Source: Sphaerospermopsis sp. SIO1G1
Lineage (GTDB): Bacteria > Cyanobacteriota > Cyanobacteriia > Cyanobacteriales > Nostocaceae
Assembly: GCA_010672785.1 (NCBI GenBank)
Contig: JAAHFX010000001.1
Coordinates: 1 to 64,000, forward strand
Direction of reading: 5' to 3'
DNA: 64,000 nucleotides
Position 1 is the first letter of the stretch. Each line of letters starts with the position of its first letter. Made by a program: the position numbers and the translations under genes. The notes under the pieces were generated by a model. The model worked only from the letters and a program-made list of their open reading frames with translations, did no database searches and had not been told where the DNA came from. Shown here piece after piece: positions 35,792 through 45,006 of the stretch.

Positions 35792-37981
35792 ATGGTAACA
35801 ACACTATTGATTGACCCTGTAACTCAACTAGTTACAGTGAATGATGATACTCCGACAATTTCTGTTCAATGGGATCAAGCTGTTCAGCAAGCAGTAATTA
35901 ACACTTCTCCTGGACCTACCATTGGTTCTCGTGCTTACGCTATAGTACACACTGCTATATATGATGCTTGGGCGGCTTATGACCCCACAGCCATCGGTAC
36001 TCAACTGGGTGATGATTTACAAGTTGATGATGCAAATATTACTGATGCTAATAAACAAGAGGCGATGAGTTTTGCTGCTTATCGTGTCTTAGAAGAATTA
36101 TTTCCTACAGAGGGAGTAATTTTCGATACTCTGATGGCAGAACTGGGCTTTGACACAACCAACACCACCACCGATACCAGCACTGCGGCAGGAATTGGTA
36201 ATTTGGTGGCTGAAGAGTTAATGGAATTCCGTCGTCAAGATGGTTCTAACCAACTAGGTGATGATCCTAATGGCACTCTTGGTGTTGCTTACTCCGATAA
36301 CAGTGGTTATGAACCAGTAAATCCTGTTGGTGATCCCGATATTATAAATCTTTGGACACCAGAACGTGTACCTATTGATGCTGATCCAGGTACAGAAGAT
36401 CGTATCCAACAGTTTCTTACTCCCCAATGGGGTAATATCACCCCCTTTAGTTTAGAATCTGGCAATGAATTACGACCAGAAGCACCAAAACCATTTTTGT
36501 TGGTAGATGCTGATGTTGACCTAGATGCAAAAACTATTACTCTCAACGAGAACACCGCTACATATAGTACAGGTCAGGTTTTAAATATCACAACAGACCT
36601 AATTGGGGAAATTATCAATCCTGAATTTATTACCCAAGCGGAGGAAGTAATTAATTTCAGTGCTAATCTCACTGATGAACAAAAACTAATAGCAGAATTT
36701 TGGGAAGACGGGGGTGGAACTTCTTTTCCCCCTGGAACATGGATGACTTTTGGAGAATTTGTCTCTGCACGGGATGATCACAGTTTAGATCAAGATGCTC
36801 AATTGTTCTTTGCTTTAGGTAATGCCGTTTTCGATGCAGGTATTGCTACTTGGGAATCTAAAGTACACTATGATTATTCCCGGCCTGTAAGGGTGATTCG
36901 GGAACTGGGTGAACTAGGACTAATTGGAGAGTTTGATCCAGACTTAAATGGTTACGCTATCGAAGCTTGGACACCAGATGCTGGAACTGATACTATTCTA
37001 GCTACTGATTTCCTCACTTATCAAACTCCTGGTTCTGATCCTTCCCCACCATTTGCAGAGTACACTTCTGGACACAGTGCTTTTAGTGCAGCCGGTGCTG
37101 AGATTTTACAGTTATTTACCGAAAGTGATGACTTTGGTGCTTCTGTTTCCTTTGAACCTGGAGAGTCTCGTTTTGAACCTGGATTGACACCCTTTGAAAC
37201 AGTAACTTTGGAGTGGGAAACTTTCAGTGAAGCTGCGGATGAAGCTGGTATTTCCCGACTCTATGGTGGTATTCACTTTGAAGATGGTGACATCAACGGT
37301 AGAACTTTAGGACGAGAAGTGGGTGCTAGTGTTTTTGAGAAGACACAGTTCTTTATCAATGGTGGTGAAAATGATAATGACTTAGTAGTTGGTTCACCTG
37401 AAGATGATAATCTATTTGCACCTCTAGATTTAGATGGAAACGAAGATATAGTATTCACTGGTGCTGGAGATGACAGAATTGATGTTAGTCAATCTCAAGT
37501 TGGCCAAAACAGGATCTTTGCTGGTAGTGGTATAGATATTATTGATGTGAACCAGGGAGATCGCGCCTTTGGTGGTTCAGGAAATGATGTCTTTGATGCT
37601 ACTGATGGACAAGGTGGAAACCGGATGTCTGGTGGTGCAGGTAATGATATTTTCTTCCTGGGTTATGGCGATCGCGCTCTTGGTGGCGCTGGTGATGACA
37701 CTTTCTATGTTCAAACTGGAGGTGATAACATCCTTGCTGGTGGTGCAGGTGCTGACATCTTCAGAGTTGTTAATGTTGAGTTACCAGATACTCTCAACAC
37801 TATTGTTGACTTTGAGTTGGGTATAGATACTATTGGTATTAGTGGATTTGCACAAACTGATCTCAGTTTTGGTGTGGATGGTCAAGGAAATGCTATCCTT
37901 GCAGTTCAAGGTACTAATGTAGCTACCTTCTTAGGTATTACCCAAACTCAGTTAGAAAATACGAACTTTGATTTTGGCTAA
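35792..37981 (+). CDS. Vanadium-dependent haloperoxidase-like protein with RTX calcium-binding C-terminus
   Basis: A 729-residue protein. Residues up to about 510 form a PAP2/vanadium-haloperoxidase domain: K357-x6-RP in KVHYDYSRP, TSGHS with His428, and SRLYGGIH with His495 followed by FEDGD, that is, the vanadate/phosphate-binding Lys, Arg and His set. Residues from about 525 carry glycine/aspartate-rich hemolysin-type repeats (GAGDD, GGSGND, GGAGND, GGAGDD, GGAGAD), which bind Ca2+ and usually mark type I secretion. There is no N-terminal signal peptide, as expected for type I export. Such enzymes oxidise halides and halogenate organic compounds, or act as phosphatases. No secretion genes are adjacent. 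The ATG at 35792 has no clear ribosome-binding site. Confidence 0.88.
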   Translation: MVTTLLIDPVTQLVTVNDDTPTISVQWDQAVQQAVINTSPGPTIGSRAYAIVHTAIYDAWAAYDPTAIGTQLGDDLQVDDANITDANKQEAMSFAAYRVLEELFPTEGVIFDTLMAELGFDTTNTTTDTSTAAGIGNLVAEELMEFRRQDGSNQLGDDPNGTLGVAYSDNSGYEPVNPVGDPDIINLWTPERVPIDADPGTEDRIQQFLTPQWGNITPFSLESGNELRPEAPKPFLLVDADVDLDAKTITLNENTATYSTGQVLNITTDLIGEIINPEFITQAEEVINFSANLTDEQKLIAEFWEDGGGTSFPPGTWMTFGEFVSARDDHSLDQDAQLFFALGNAVFDAGIATWESKVHYDYSRPVRVIRELGELGLIGEFDPDLNGYAIEAWTPDAGTDTILATDFLTYQTPGSDPSPPFAEYTSGHSAFSAAGAEILQLFTESDDFGASVSFEPGESRFEPGLTPFETVTLEWETFSEAADEAGISRLYGGIHFEDGDINGRTLGREVGASVFEKTQFFINGGENDNDLVVGSPEDDNLFAPLDLDGNEDIVFTGAGDDRIDVSQSQVGQNRIFAGSGIDIIDVNQGDRAFGGSGNDVFDATDGQGGNRMSGGAGNDIFFLGYGDRALGGAGDDTFYVQTGGDNILAGGAGADIFRVVNVELPDTLNTIVDFELGIDTIGISGFAQTDLSFGVDGQGNAILAVQGTNVATFLGITQTQLENTNFDFG

Positions 37982-37985
37982 GACG

Positions 37986-38075
37986 GGGTAATTCGTAATT
38001 CGTAATTCGTAATTCGTAATTCGTAATTTGGGAGAGCAACGCTTACGTAATTCGTAATTTTGATATTCCGTAGCT
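37986..38075. repeat. GTAATTC heptamers plus TACGTAATTCG fragment
   Basis: Five GTAATTC units are followed by AGAGCAACGCTTACGTAATTCG, the end of the core repeat seen at 16044-16128 and 56457. Short TTCTAAA repeats follow. Confidence 0.8.
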
Positions 38076-38176
38076 CGTGCGTAAGTCCTCTTCTAAATTC
38101 TAAATTCTAAATTCATAATTCTCCCTTTGGGAGCAGAGCATTTTCAGGTGGGTATTAACCACCTTACTATTTTGTC

Positions 38177-38782
38177 CTAATCAGCCGCAGAATTAGCTGC
38201 TTCCACTGGTTGTTGAGATGTTTTCTTTGCTTCCATTGCTTCCATCGCTTTCTTAGATGCTTCTGTAGCACCCATACGAATTTCAGAGGTAAAAGAAGCC
38301 ATACTAAAACCACCAAACCGCTTGAGAACACCTACCCGCATCCGCAAGTTAGGACTAGCAAACCATAATCTTTCCTCAGAAGACATGGTTTCATATTCTG
38401 TAATTAGGGTTAGCGCCCCATCATCACCAATTTTGTAAGTTCCTGCTACTGGTGCTTTTTCTGCATAACCCATTTCTCTCAGGAGCTTACCTTCATTAGG
38501 GTTATCAGCATTAGGAACAATTGCTAGAACTGTAGAACCTTCGTGTTTCTCCTCATCCCATTCCATTGTTCCTTTCCAGGTAACTCGCGCACCACAGGAA
38601 ACATCACTAGGATTAACTTGATGGTCTTCAGAAAGTTTAACTACTTCTGGATGATCTGTGGGTAAGGTTTCAATCACGATATCTGACTTACCACCTTCTG
38701 ACTGTTTAAAGGCTAAATGGTGACTGGTACGGTGGGAAAACCATTTACCAGCACTTAACTCAAAAAATTCTTCAATATTCAT
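38177..38782 (-). CDS. cpcS: Phycobiliprotein chromophore lyase CpcS/CpeS type
   Basis: A 201-residue lipocalin-like bilin lyase that attaches phycocyanobilin to a cysteine (Cys82 type) of phycobiliprotein subunits, for light-harvesting phycobilisome assembly. Family features: an N-terminal [21 protein letters not shown], then [30 protein letters not shown] and the conserved TSEIRMG near residue 172, with an Ala/Lys/Glu-rich low-complexity tail. Length fits. Whether it is cpcS-I, CpcU or CpeS type cannot be told by eye. A HEAT-repeat gene follows on the same strand, perhaps with a related role. Confidence 0.85.
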   Translation of the reverse strand: MNIEEFFELSAGKWFSHRTSHHLAFKQSEGGKSDIVIETLPTDHPEVVKLSEDHQVNPSDVSCGARVTWKGTMEWDEEKHEGSTVLAIVPNADNPNEGKLLREMGYAEKAPVAGTYKIGDDGALTLITEYETMSSEERLWFASPNLRMRVGVLKRFGGFSMASFTSEIRMGATEASKKAMEAMEAKKTSQQPVEAANSAAD

Positions 38783-38963
38783 GAATCAAATTATCCAGAG
38801 CAATATACAAGGTAAGTATTCAGGAGTCATTAGTCAGAGTCTTTGGGAAGGTTAATGAGCAAATAAATAATTTCTGGCATGAACCGGATAAAACTGACAG
38901 CTGACGAATGATAGCTGAATGCTCACCACTTTTATTATTAAAAAGGTAGCAGGAAGTGTTAAC

Positions 38964-39644
38964 TTAATTTTGATTTTCCAGTTCTTTAAGTCTTTGCAGA
39001 GAGATTCTCGCAGACTCAGAAACATGGGGATGACTGTCTTTTTCTAAATATTTTAAAGCTGAAACACTTTTAGTTGTGGGCAGATGACCTAACGCTTCGG
39101 CTAGACGTTGCCTGACCAACCAATCCTCAGCTTGAGCAAAACGGAGAATATGATCTACAGATTCAATAGATTTAATTTCTCCCAAAGCAGAAATAGCTGC
39201 TTGTTGAATCACGACTTCTGGACTGTCGAGAGCTTGAATGAGGATATCATAGGCGCGGGGATCTTTGATATTACCCAATGCTACAGCAGCGCTAAATCTG
39301 ACTAACCAATCTGTATCTTCATAAAATGCTCTTGATAATGCTTCTAAGGCTCTTTTGTCACCTAAGTAACCTAAAGCACCCGCAGCATCAGCACGAATAC
39401 CATAGTCAGAATCGGTCTCTAGTATTTTAATCAGGAGCGGATAACACTCGGATGTTTGCTTGATACCTAATGCAAACACCGCCATAGAGCGCAATTGTAT
39501 AGACTCATCATTTAATACCTTCTTGATTAAAGGTACTGCATCTTCTGAGGGTATATCACGCAAGTTAGCTAAGGCTACCATCCGATCGCGCAGGTTTTCA
39601 CTTTCTAACTGGGTCGAGATTGTCTGTAAACTAGGAGGAGTCAT
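38964..39644 (-). CDS. HEAT-repeat protein (NblB/CpcE-like)
   Basis: A 226-residue all-helical protein built of about six HEAT repeats (blocks such as DRMVALANLRDI, LRSMAVFALG, IRADAAGALGYLGD, VRFSAAVALGNIKD, IQQAAISALGEIK, VRQRLAEALGHL). It resembles the short HEAT proteins of phycobilisome biology (CpcE/F lyases, NblB), and the CpcS lyase gene lies next to it on the same strand. NblB helps degrade phycobilisomes; CpcE-type proteins attach bilins. Which it is cannot be decided here, but a phycobiliprotein role is a fair inference. Confidence 0.8.
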   Translation of the reverse strand: MTPPSLQTISTQLESENLRDRMVALANLRDIPSEDAVPLIKKVLNDESIQLRSMAVFALGIKQTSECYPLLIKILETDSDYGIRADAAGALGYLGDKRALEALSRAFYEDTDWLVRFSAAVALGNIKDPRAYDILIQALDSPEVVIQQAAISALGEIKSIESVDHILRFAQAEDWLVRQRLAEALGHLPTTKSVSALKYLEKDSHPHVSESARISLQRLKELENQN

Positions 39645-39699
39645 GAACTTGACAGCATTTTCTTTACTTATCTTTACTTTAACTTATCTCACCATAGCA

Positions 39700-39850
39700 G
39701 TTAGCAGTTATCAGTTATCAGTTATGAGTTAGCAGTTATCACTGTTCACTGTTTACTGTTCACTGTTTACTGTTCACTGTTCACTGTTTACTGTTCACTG
39801 TTTACTGTTCACTGTTTACTGTTCACTGTTCACTGTTCACTGTTTGCCTC
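39700..39850. repeat. CAGTTAT and CACTGTT tandem repeats
   Basis: CAGTTATCAGTTATGAG-type heptamers grade into about fifteen CACTGTT/TACTGTT units. The same pair of motifs in the same order is found at 56546-56697. Confidence 0.85.
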
Positions 39851-39903
39851 ACAGATAATACTGGATTATTATCTGCAAGGATGAATTATTTGATTTCTAT
39901 CAT

Positions 39904-40596
39904 CTATAAGCTAGGAGGTAAAATCAAAGTATCAATCACATGAATGACACCATTACTAGCAGGAATATCTGCTCTCACTACTCGACCATCATTTACAAAT
40001 ACACCTTGATTTCCACTGATCTTCACAGTAATTTGATCACCCTGTACACTTTTGACTGAACCAGGTCTCAAATCACTAGACATCACTTTACCGGGAACAA
40101 CATGGTATGTTAAAATTTTAACCAATATTTCTTTGTTTTCAGGTTTTAACAAATCTCGAACAGCATCTTGTGGTAATTCAGCAAAAGCATTATCTGTAGG
40201 TGCAAAAACAGTAAATGGACCATTACCTTGTAAAACTTCTGTTAATCCACCTGCTTCTAAAGCTCTGATCAGCATTGTAAAAGAACCAGCCGCCTTTGCC
40301 ACTTCAACTATATTTCTTGCTTCTGTAGTGCTTGGTGTTGGCCTTATTGGTTGAGATGGAGTTGTTGGCACTGGGCTACTTCTTCTGCGACCATTGTAGG
40401 GGGGTTCTCTGAAAATGCTTGGACTGGGATTTAATATGCCATTGTCCAATGTAGACTGTGCAATGTATTTCTGATTTTTATATTCAGTGCTTTTGATTTC
40501 CTCGGCTTGGACCGGTAAACAAGTTAAAATGCTTACTCCTGCTAAACCTAATATACTTATGGTTTTTGTCAGTAATTTGCTGTAATTAACGTTCAT
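39904..40596 (-). CDS. Fasciclin (FAS1) domain secreted protein
   Basis: A 230-residue exported protein. A Sec signal peptide (residues 1 to about 31, ending in PVQA) is followed by a Pro/Ser/Thr-rich linker (about 55-90) and a single FAS1 domain (about 95-230) with the usual FTVFAPTDNAFAELP, LLKPENKEILVKILTYHVVPG and NGVIHVIDTLILPP motifs. FAS1 proteins act in cell-surface adhesion or matrix; the cyanobacterial ones are mostly uncharacterised. It is monocistronic. The start at 40596 fits the signal peptide. Confidence 0.88.
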   Translation of the reverse strand: MNVNYSKLLTKTISILGLAGVSILTCLPVQAEEIKSTEYKNQKYIAQSTLDNGILNPSPSIFREPPYNGRRRSSPVPTTPSQPIRPTPSTTEARNIVEVAKAAGSFTMLIRALEAGGLTEVLQGNGPFTVFAPTDNAFAELPQDAVRDLLKPENKEILVKILTYHVVPGKVMSSDLRPGSVKSVQGDQITVKISGNQGVFVNDGRVVRADIPASNGVIHVIDTLILPPSL

Positions 40597-41200
40597 AAAT
40601 TGCGTTTGTTTTAATTTGGATCACCTACATACATCCTTATAACACTTCCTTTACACAAAATCTAATAGTGATAATTTGTTCGCAAAGAACAAGAAATAGC
40701 CCATCTTTATTTTCAGCTATGGGTTTTTGACTTCAGATATTAGATACACAGAGTTGTGTCCAATTATCCAATATATCTTCTATAGTTGTATATAATATTT
40801 CAAATTATTTTCAGGATTTTTACTTAAATTTTAATTGTTAAGATAATGTGAATACGTTAACATATAATCAAACTAGGTTACAACATGATCAGAGTTTTAA
40901 CTGATCCCTTACTTAGGTTATCCATGCCCAAAATGCTGGGAGAGAAGTTGTTTATTCTTTGCAAGGATAAGCTCTGCTATTTGAGGGCCTTTATTTTTGT
41001 CTCCTACCTTCATGAACAAAATTTTGCCTCACATCCCAAATATTCAAAACGATCCTGACAAGACATAAAATTGGGATGTATTTTGATTTACCCAATGAAA
41101 GGAAAAATTAGTAAGTTTATCAAAAAAACATAAAAAAGGGGTTTCACCCCCCACTACAAAAATGTTATATTGTGATAAGTAGATGCACCCTGATGATTTG

Positions 41201-41227
41201 GAGAGCTATTTCATGGCTCTCTTTTTT
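41201..41227 (+). terminator. Orphan rho-independent terminator
   Basis: GAGAGC (41201-41206) pairs with GCTCTC (41216-41221) around a 9-base loop, followed by six T residues. It is about 600 bp from any upstream gene on the plus strand; the fasciclin gene is on the minus strand. It may end a small RNA. Confidence 0.7.
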
Positions 41228-41247
41228 ATTTGACTGGGTAACAACAG

Positions 41248-41443
41248 AGCTAAAGTTAAGATAGGGTGTAGAGTTTAGGATGCGAAAAAAACTAACTCGT
41301 GAAAAATCCCAATCCAACATCGGGAAAGTATTAAAAGACTGATATTAGGGACTGACAGGAAATAAATGAAACCAATTGCTGTCACGACAATGACAATTTT
41401 TTTCTCCCTGCTCCCTGCTCCCTGCACCCTGCTCCCTGCCTAG
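41248..41443. repeat. Dispersed element of about 190 bp, copy 1
   Basis: Begins AGCTAAAGTTAAG, contains AAAATCCCAATCCAACATC and GACTGACAGGAAATAAATG, and ends with CTCCCTGC/ACCCTGC heptamers and CTAG. Clear homologues are at 60243-60415 and 62731-62910. No coding potential is seen. Confidence 0.85.
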
Positions 41444-41693
41444 TTTCTGAGGCAACCACGGGGGTTTTGCCCCTACCTTCTTACCCATAACAAAAGTCAT
41501 CTCAGGAAAATTGAATAGTCCGTTTTAACAGACTTGAGCTATGAGACAGAGAATTTATTCTCTGGTAAAGTGTGGAATCTAATCAAACTCCATATATTCA
41601 ACTTCTAAATCAGAAAAATTTTAACTTCCACTTCTAATCAGATAAACTCACAATAACGATAAATACTCAATATTCAACCCGACGAGACTAACT

Positions 41694-42935
41694 ATGGGAG
41701 ACTGGAAAGAAATTGCAGGTGGTGTAACGGCGGCTAGAGGATATCGCGCTGCTGGTATCAAAGCTGGACTCAAACCTTCAGGAATGCCAGATTTAGCTTT
41801 GATAGTATCAGATGTAGATGCGATCGCTGCTGGTGTATTTACTACTAGCCAAGTTAGAGCCGCTTGTGTAGACTACTGTCGTCAATGTTTGCAAGTTAAA
41901 CAAAGTGCCAGAGCCATTCTTTGTAATGCAGGCCAAGCCAATGCTGCAACTGGAATCCAAGGGGTTAAAGATGCCCAAGAAAGTGCAGACTTGTTAGCAA
42001 AAGAATTAGGTATTTCCTCACAGGCGATTTTACTAGCTTCTACAGGAGTAATTGGGCCCAGAATTAAAATGGATGCCTTGCGGGATGGTATTCCCAAGGT
42101 GGTAGCAGCCCTTTCTGCTGATGGTTCAGATGCCGCAGCAGGAGCAATAATTACCACAGATTTAGTCACCAAATCTATCGCGCTAGAAACCACTATACAT
42201 GATCGTCCAGTTAGAATTGGTGGTATTGCTAAAGGCTCGGGTATGATTCATCCCAATATGGCTACCATGTTAGCTTTTGTTACCTGTGATGCCACTGTAT
42301 CTTCTCCTTTATGGCAACAGATGTTAACTAGAGCGGCGGATAAAAGTTTTAATTCCATCACCGTGGATGGAGATACCAGCACCAATGACTCTTTAATTGC
42401 CCTTGCTAATGGTGAGTCTCGCACCCCAGCAATTACAGAAATGGGTGCAGAAGCAGAAAAACTAGAAGCTATGCTCACAGAAGTTTGTCAATATTTAGCC
42501 AAAGCGATCGCCCGTGATGGTGAAGGTGCAACCTGTTTAGTAGAAGTACAAGTTAGCGGTGCCAGCGACGAAACGGCAGCCCGACAAATTGCCAAAACCA
42601 TCGCCGGTTCTTCTTTAGTCAAATCAGCTATTTTTGGTCGTGATCCGAACTGGGGGAGAATAGCTGGTGCTGCTGGCCGTGCCGGAATACCCTTTGAACA
42701 AGATCATCTGAAAATAAAAATGGGTGACTTTCTACTCATGGAAAAAGGACAACCCCTACCTTTTGATAAAGCTGCTGTCAGTGCATATTTAAAACAAGCC
42801 GCAGCTGGTGCTTATCTCCAAGAAGATACAGTCTTAATTTCTGTCAATGTCGGCAATGGTAATGGTAGTGGTAAAGCTTGGGGTTGTGATTTAAGTTACG
42901 ATTACATCAAAATTAATGCTGAATACACAACCTAG
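41694..42935 (+). CDS. argJ: Bifunctional ornithine acetyltransferase / N-acetylglutamate synthase (ArgJ)
   Basis: A 413-residue ArgJ that transfers acetyl from N-acetylornithine to glutamate (and may make N-acetylglutamate from acetyl-CoA), the cyclic step of arginine synthesis. The enzyme self-cleaves before the nucleophile Thr191 in NMATMLAF into alpha and beta chains. Other motifs are GGVTAARGYRAAG at the N-terminus, STGVIGPRIKMD, VDGDTSTNDS and RDPNWGRI. Length is normal. A perfect palindrome follows the stop. Confidence 0.95.
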   Translation: MGDWKEIAGGVTAARGYRAAGIKAGLKPSGMPDLALIVSDVDAIAAGVFTTSQVRAACVDYCRQCLQVKQSARAILCNAGQANAATGIQGVKDAQESADLLAKELGISSQAILLASTGVIGPRIKMDALRDGIPKVVAALSADGSDAAAGAIITTDLVTKSIALETTIHDRPVRIGGIAKGSGMIHPNMATMLAFVTCDATVSSPLWQQMLTRAADKSFNSITVDGDTSTNDSLIALANGESRTPAITEMGAEAEKLEAMLTEVCQYLAKAIARDGEGATCLVEVQVSGASDETAARQIAKTIAGSSLVKSAIFGRDPNWGRIAGAAGRAGIPFEQDHLKIKMGDFLLMEKGQPLPFDKAAVSAYLKQAAAGAYLQEDTVLISVNVGNGNGSGKAWGCDLSYDYIKINAEYTT

Positions 42936-42950
42936 GGTTAATTAACCCTA
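42933..42950. repeat. Perfect 18-bp palindrome at the argJ 3' end
   Basis: TAGGGTTAATTAACCCTA overlaps the argJ stop (TAG at 42933-42935). There is no T-run after it. It may be a protein-binding site or a weak stop to transcription. Confidence 0.6.
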
Positions 42951-43212
42951 AGCCAAAAGCTAACAATTATCAGAGGTGACAGGTGACAGGTAACAGGTGA
43001 CAGCAAAAAATCCAGATTTTAGTAATCTCGGTTTTAGTTTTACCTCATGTCCTAACTAATTTGCCCATAGCAATCACAACAATTCGTAAATTTCCAATAC
43101 CCTTTTTTGGCAAACACCATCAAAATTTACAGAAAAATTTACGGAAGCTACAATCAAGATCAAGAAAAGATAACAAAATAGGCGTTAAAATCTATTCAGC
43201 CTTTGTATTTTC

Positions 43213-44922
43213 GTGGTTTTGTTCCAGATAAATCAGAGTGCGGTTAACTGCATAAATCCTAACTGCCAACGTCCTTATCCCCAACCTGGGGGAAACAAAT
43301 TTTGTAACAGCTGTGGCACTCAGTTACAGCTGATGAATCGCTATTATCCACTTAGAGCTTTAGGTTCAGGTGGTTTTGCTCAAATTTATACAGTTTGGGA
43401 TACCAAAACCCAAACGGAAAAAGTACTAAAAGTTCTTGTAGAAAACTCACCTAAAGCTTTAGAGTTATTTCAACAAGAGGCACAGGTGTTAAGTAATATT
43501 AGCCATCCTGGAGTGCCTAAAGTTGAAACTGATGGGTTTTTTCAAATCAATTTAACTAACCCTAAACAGCATCAGTTAGCCTGTCTGGTGATGGAGAAGA
43601 TTTATGGGCAAAATTTGGAGGAAATCAGAAAAAACTTTCCCCAAGGATGTCCAGAAAATTTGGTGATGAACTGGTTTACTCAAGCCATTAATATTTTACA
43701 AGAATTACATAAACGTCAAATTATTCATCGGGATATCAAACCTTCTAACTTAATGTTACGTACTTCTTCGCCACATCAAGTCACGGGAGAAGAACAAATA
43801 GTATTAATTGATTTTGGTGGAGCTAAACAATTTAATGGCGGCATATTGCAAGTGAATAATTCTTCCACTCGTTTGTTCTCTGCTGGTTACAGTCCTCCAG
43901 AACAAATGGTTGGAAGTAATGTCGGGCCTGCGGCTGATTTTTATGCTTTGGGAAGAACAATAATTGAACTGCTCACAGGTAAACATCCCCAAGAATTAGA
44001 AGATGCTATTACCGGAGAATTAAAATGGCGTAGCTATTGTGACATTAATCTCCAGTTAGCAGACTTATTAGATGAGATGATTCAAACTGATGTGCGATCG
44101 CGTCCTGCTCATACGGCTATTATCCAAAAACGGTTATCAAAAATAAGTTATCCAATTCTTCAGAGAAAATCACAATCTAGATTATTTAATCAATTTAAAA
44201 CTAATCTCATCCGATCTATTACTAAATTTACCCAAGCTGTTGGCAATACAATTCTATTTATAATTCAAACTATTTTCCAGTTTTTATTAGCTTGTTTCTC
44301 CACCATTTGGGCTATAGTTTTAGTTTGGTTGGGAGCAACTATAGGAACTTTAATCGGTTTTCTGTTAGCTTATCACAGCAAATTAGGTGCTTTAGTCGGT
44401 GAATTTCTTACTATTCAATTACCAGCATTAACTCCATCTCTTCAAATTAATGACCCCAAAGCAGTTATAGTTTGTAGTGTTGCTGGTTTGGGTACAGCTT
44501 GGGGAATTACCATATCAGGTAGTTTTGGACAAAAACGGAGGTTTTTATTGGCTGCAAGTATGGGGGTGATTAGTTATAGTTTAGGATGGCTAATTTGCCA
44601 ACTGATTACACCAGCAAACAGTCCAGAAGGTTTAATTGCTTGGATATTAATTGCAGTTTCTCTATTAACTTTAGGTTTAGGTTTGCGTACTCATTATATC
44701 GCCTATGCTTTTATTACCGCTTTCGGTACTGCTAATATTGTTGCAGCATTAATACATTTGGGAATTGAAATTCCACTACTACCTTTTTCTCACGATCCAG
44801 GTTTTGTGAACTTATTCAAATATATTGCTTTTTTTGGTTTTATCGGTATTTTAATCAGTGTATGTTTAGCTTTTAGTTACTATTTCATTTTACCCTGTCT
44901 ACGATGGTTAGGATGGCGATAA
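43213..44922 (+). CDS. Membrane Ser/Thr protein kinase with N-terminal zinc ribbon
   Basis: A 569-residue Hanks-type kinase. The N-terminus has a CxxxxC...CxxC zinc ribbon (CINPNC and CNSCG, about 14-35). The kinase domain runs from about 44 to 315: glycine loop LGSGGFAQIY, catalytic HRDIKPSN (His172, Asp174), IDFGGAK in place of DFG, and the SAGYSPPEQ activation segment. The C-terminal third has about five to six hydrophobic helices, so the protein is membrane-anchored. Targets are unknown. GTG 43213 is the only start in front of the zinc ribbon. It is convergent with a second kinase gene, 84 bp away. Confidence 0.88.
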   Translation: MVLFQINQSAVNCINPNCQRPYPQPGGNKFCNSCGTQLQLMNRYYPLRALGSGGFAQIYTVWDTKTQTEKVLKVLVENSPKALELFQQEAQVLSNISHPGVPKVETDGFFQINLTNPKQHQLACLVMEKIYGQNLEEIRKNFPQGCPENLVMNWFTQAINILQELHKRQIIHRDIKPSNLMLRTSSPHQVTGEEQIVLIDFGGAKQFNGGILQVNNSSTRLFSAGYSPPEQMVGSNVGPAADFYALGRTIIELLTGKHPQELEDAITGELKWRSYCDINLQLADLLDEMIQTDVRSRPAHTAIIQKRLSKISYPILQRKSQSRLFNQFKTNLIRSITKFTQAVGNTILFIIQTIFQFLLACFSTIWAIVLVWLGATIGTLIGFLLAYHSKLGALVGEFLTIQLPALTPSLQINDPKAVIVCSVAGLGTAWGITISGSFGQKRRFLLAASMGVISYSLGWLICQLITPANSPEGLIAWILIAVSLLTLGLGLRTHYIAYAFITAFGTANIVAALIHLGIEIPLLPFSHDPGFVNLFKYIAFFGFIGILISVCLAFSYYFILPCLRWLGWR

Positions 44923-45006
44923 AGCCATGAAAAATATTTCCAATAGAACTCTTAAAACTGTTACCTATTACCTCTTCCATTTTCCCTACAGATAACTTAG
45001 CATCCC

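Larger units (their letters stand above)
40597..41693. other. Gene-free interval with a terminator and a repeat element
   Basis: No protein-coding gene is supported in this 1.1 kb. It carries a strong stand-alone terminator (41201-41227), the first copy of a dispersed element of about 190 bp (41248-41443), and a GGGGTTTCACCCC hairpin near 41138. The terminator suggests that a short unannotated RNA ends there. Confidence 0.55.
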
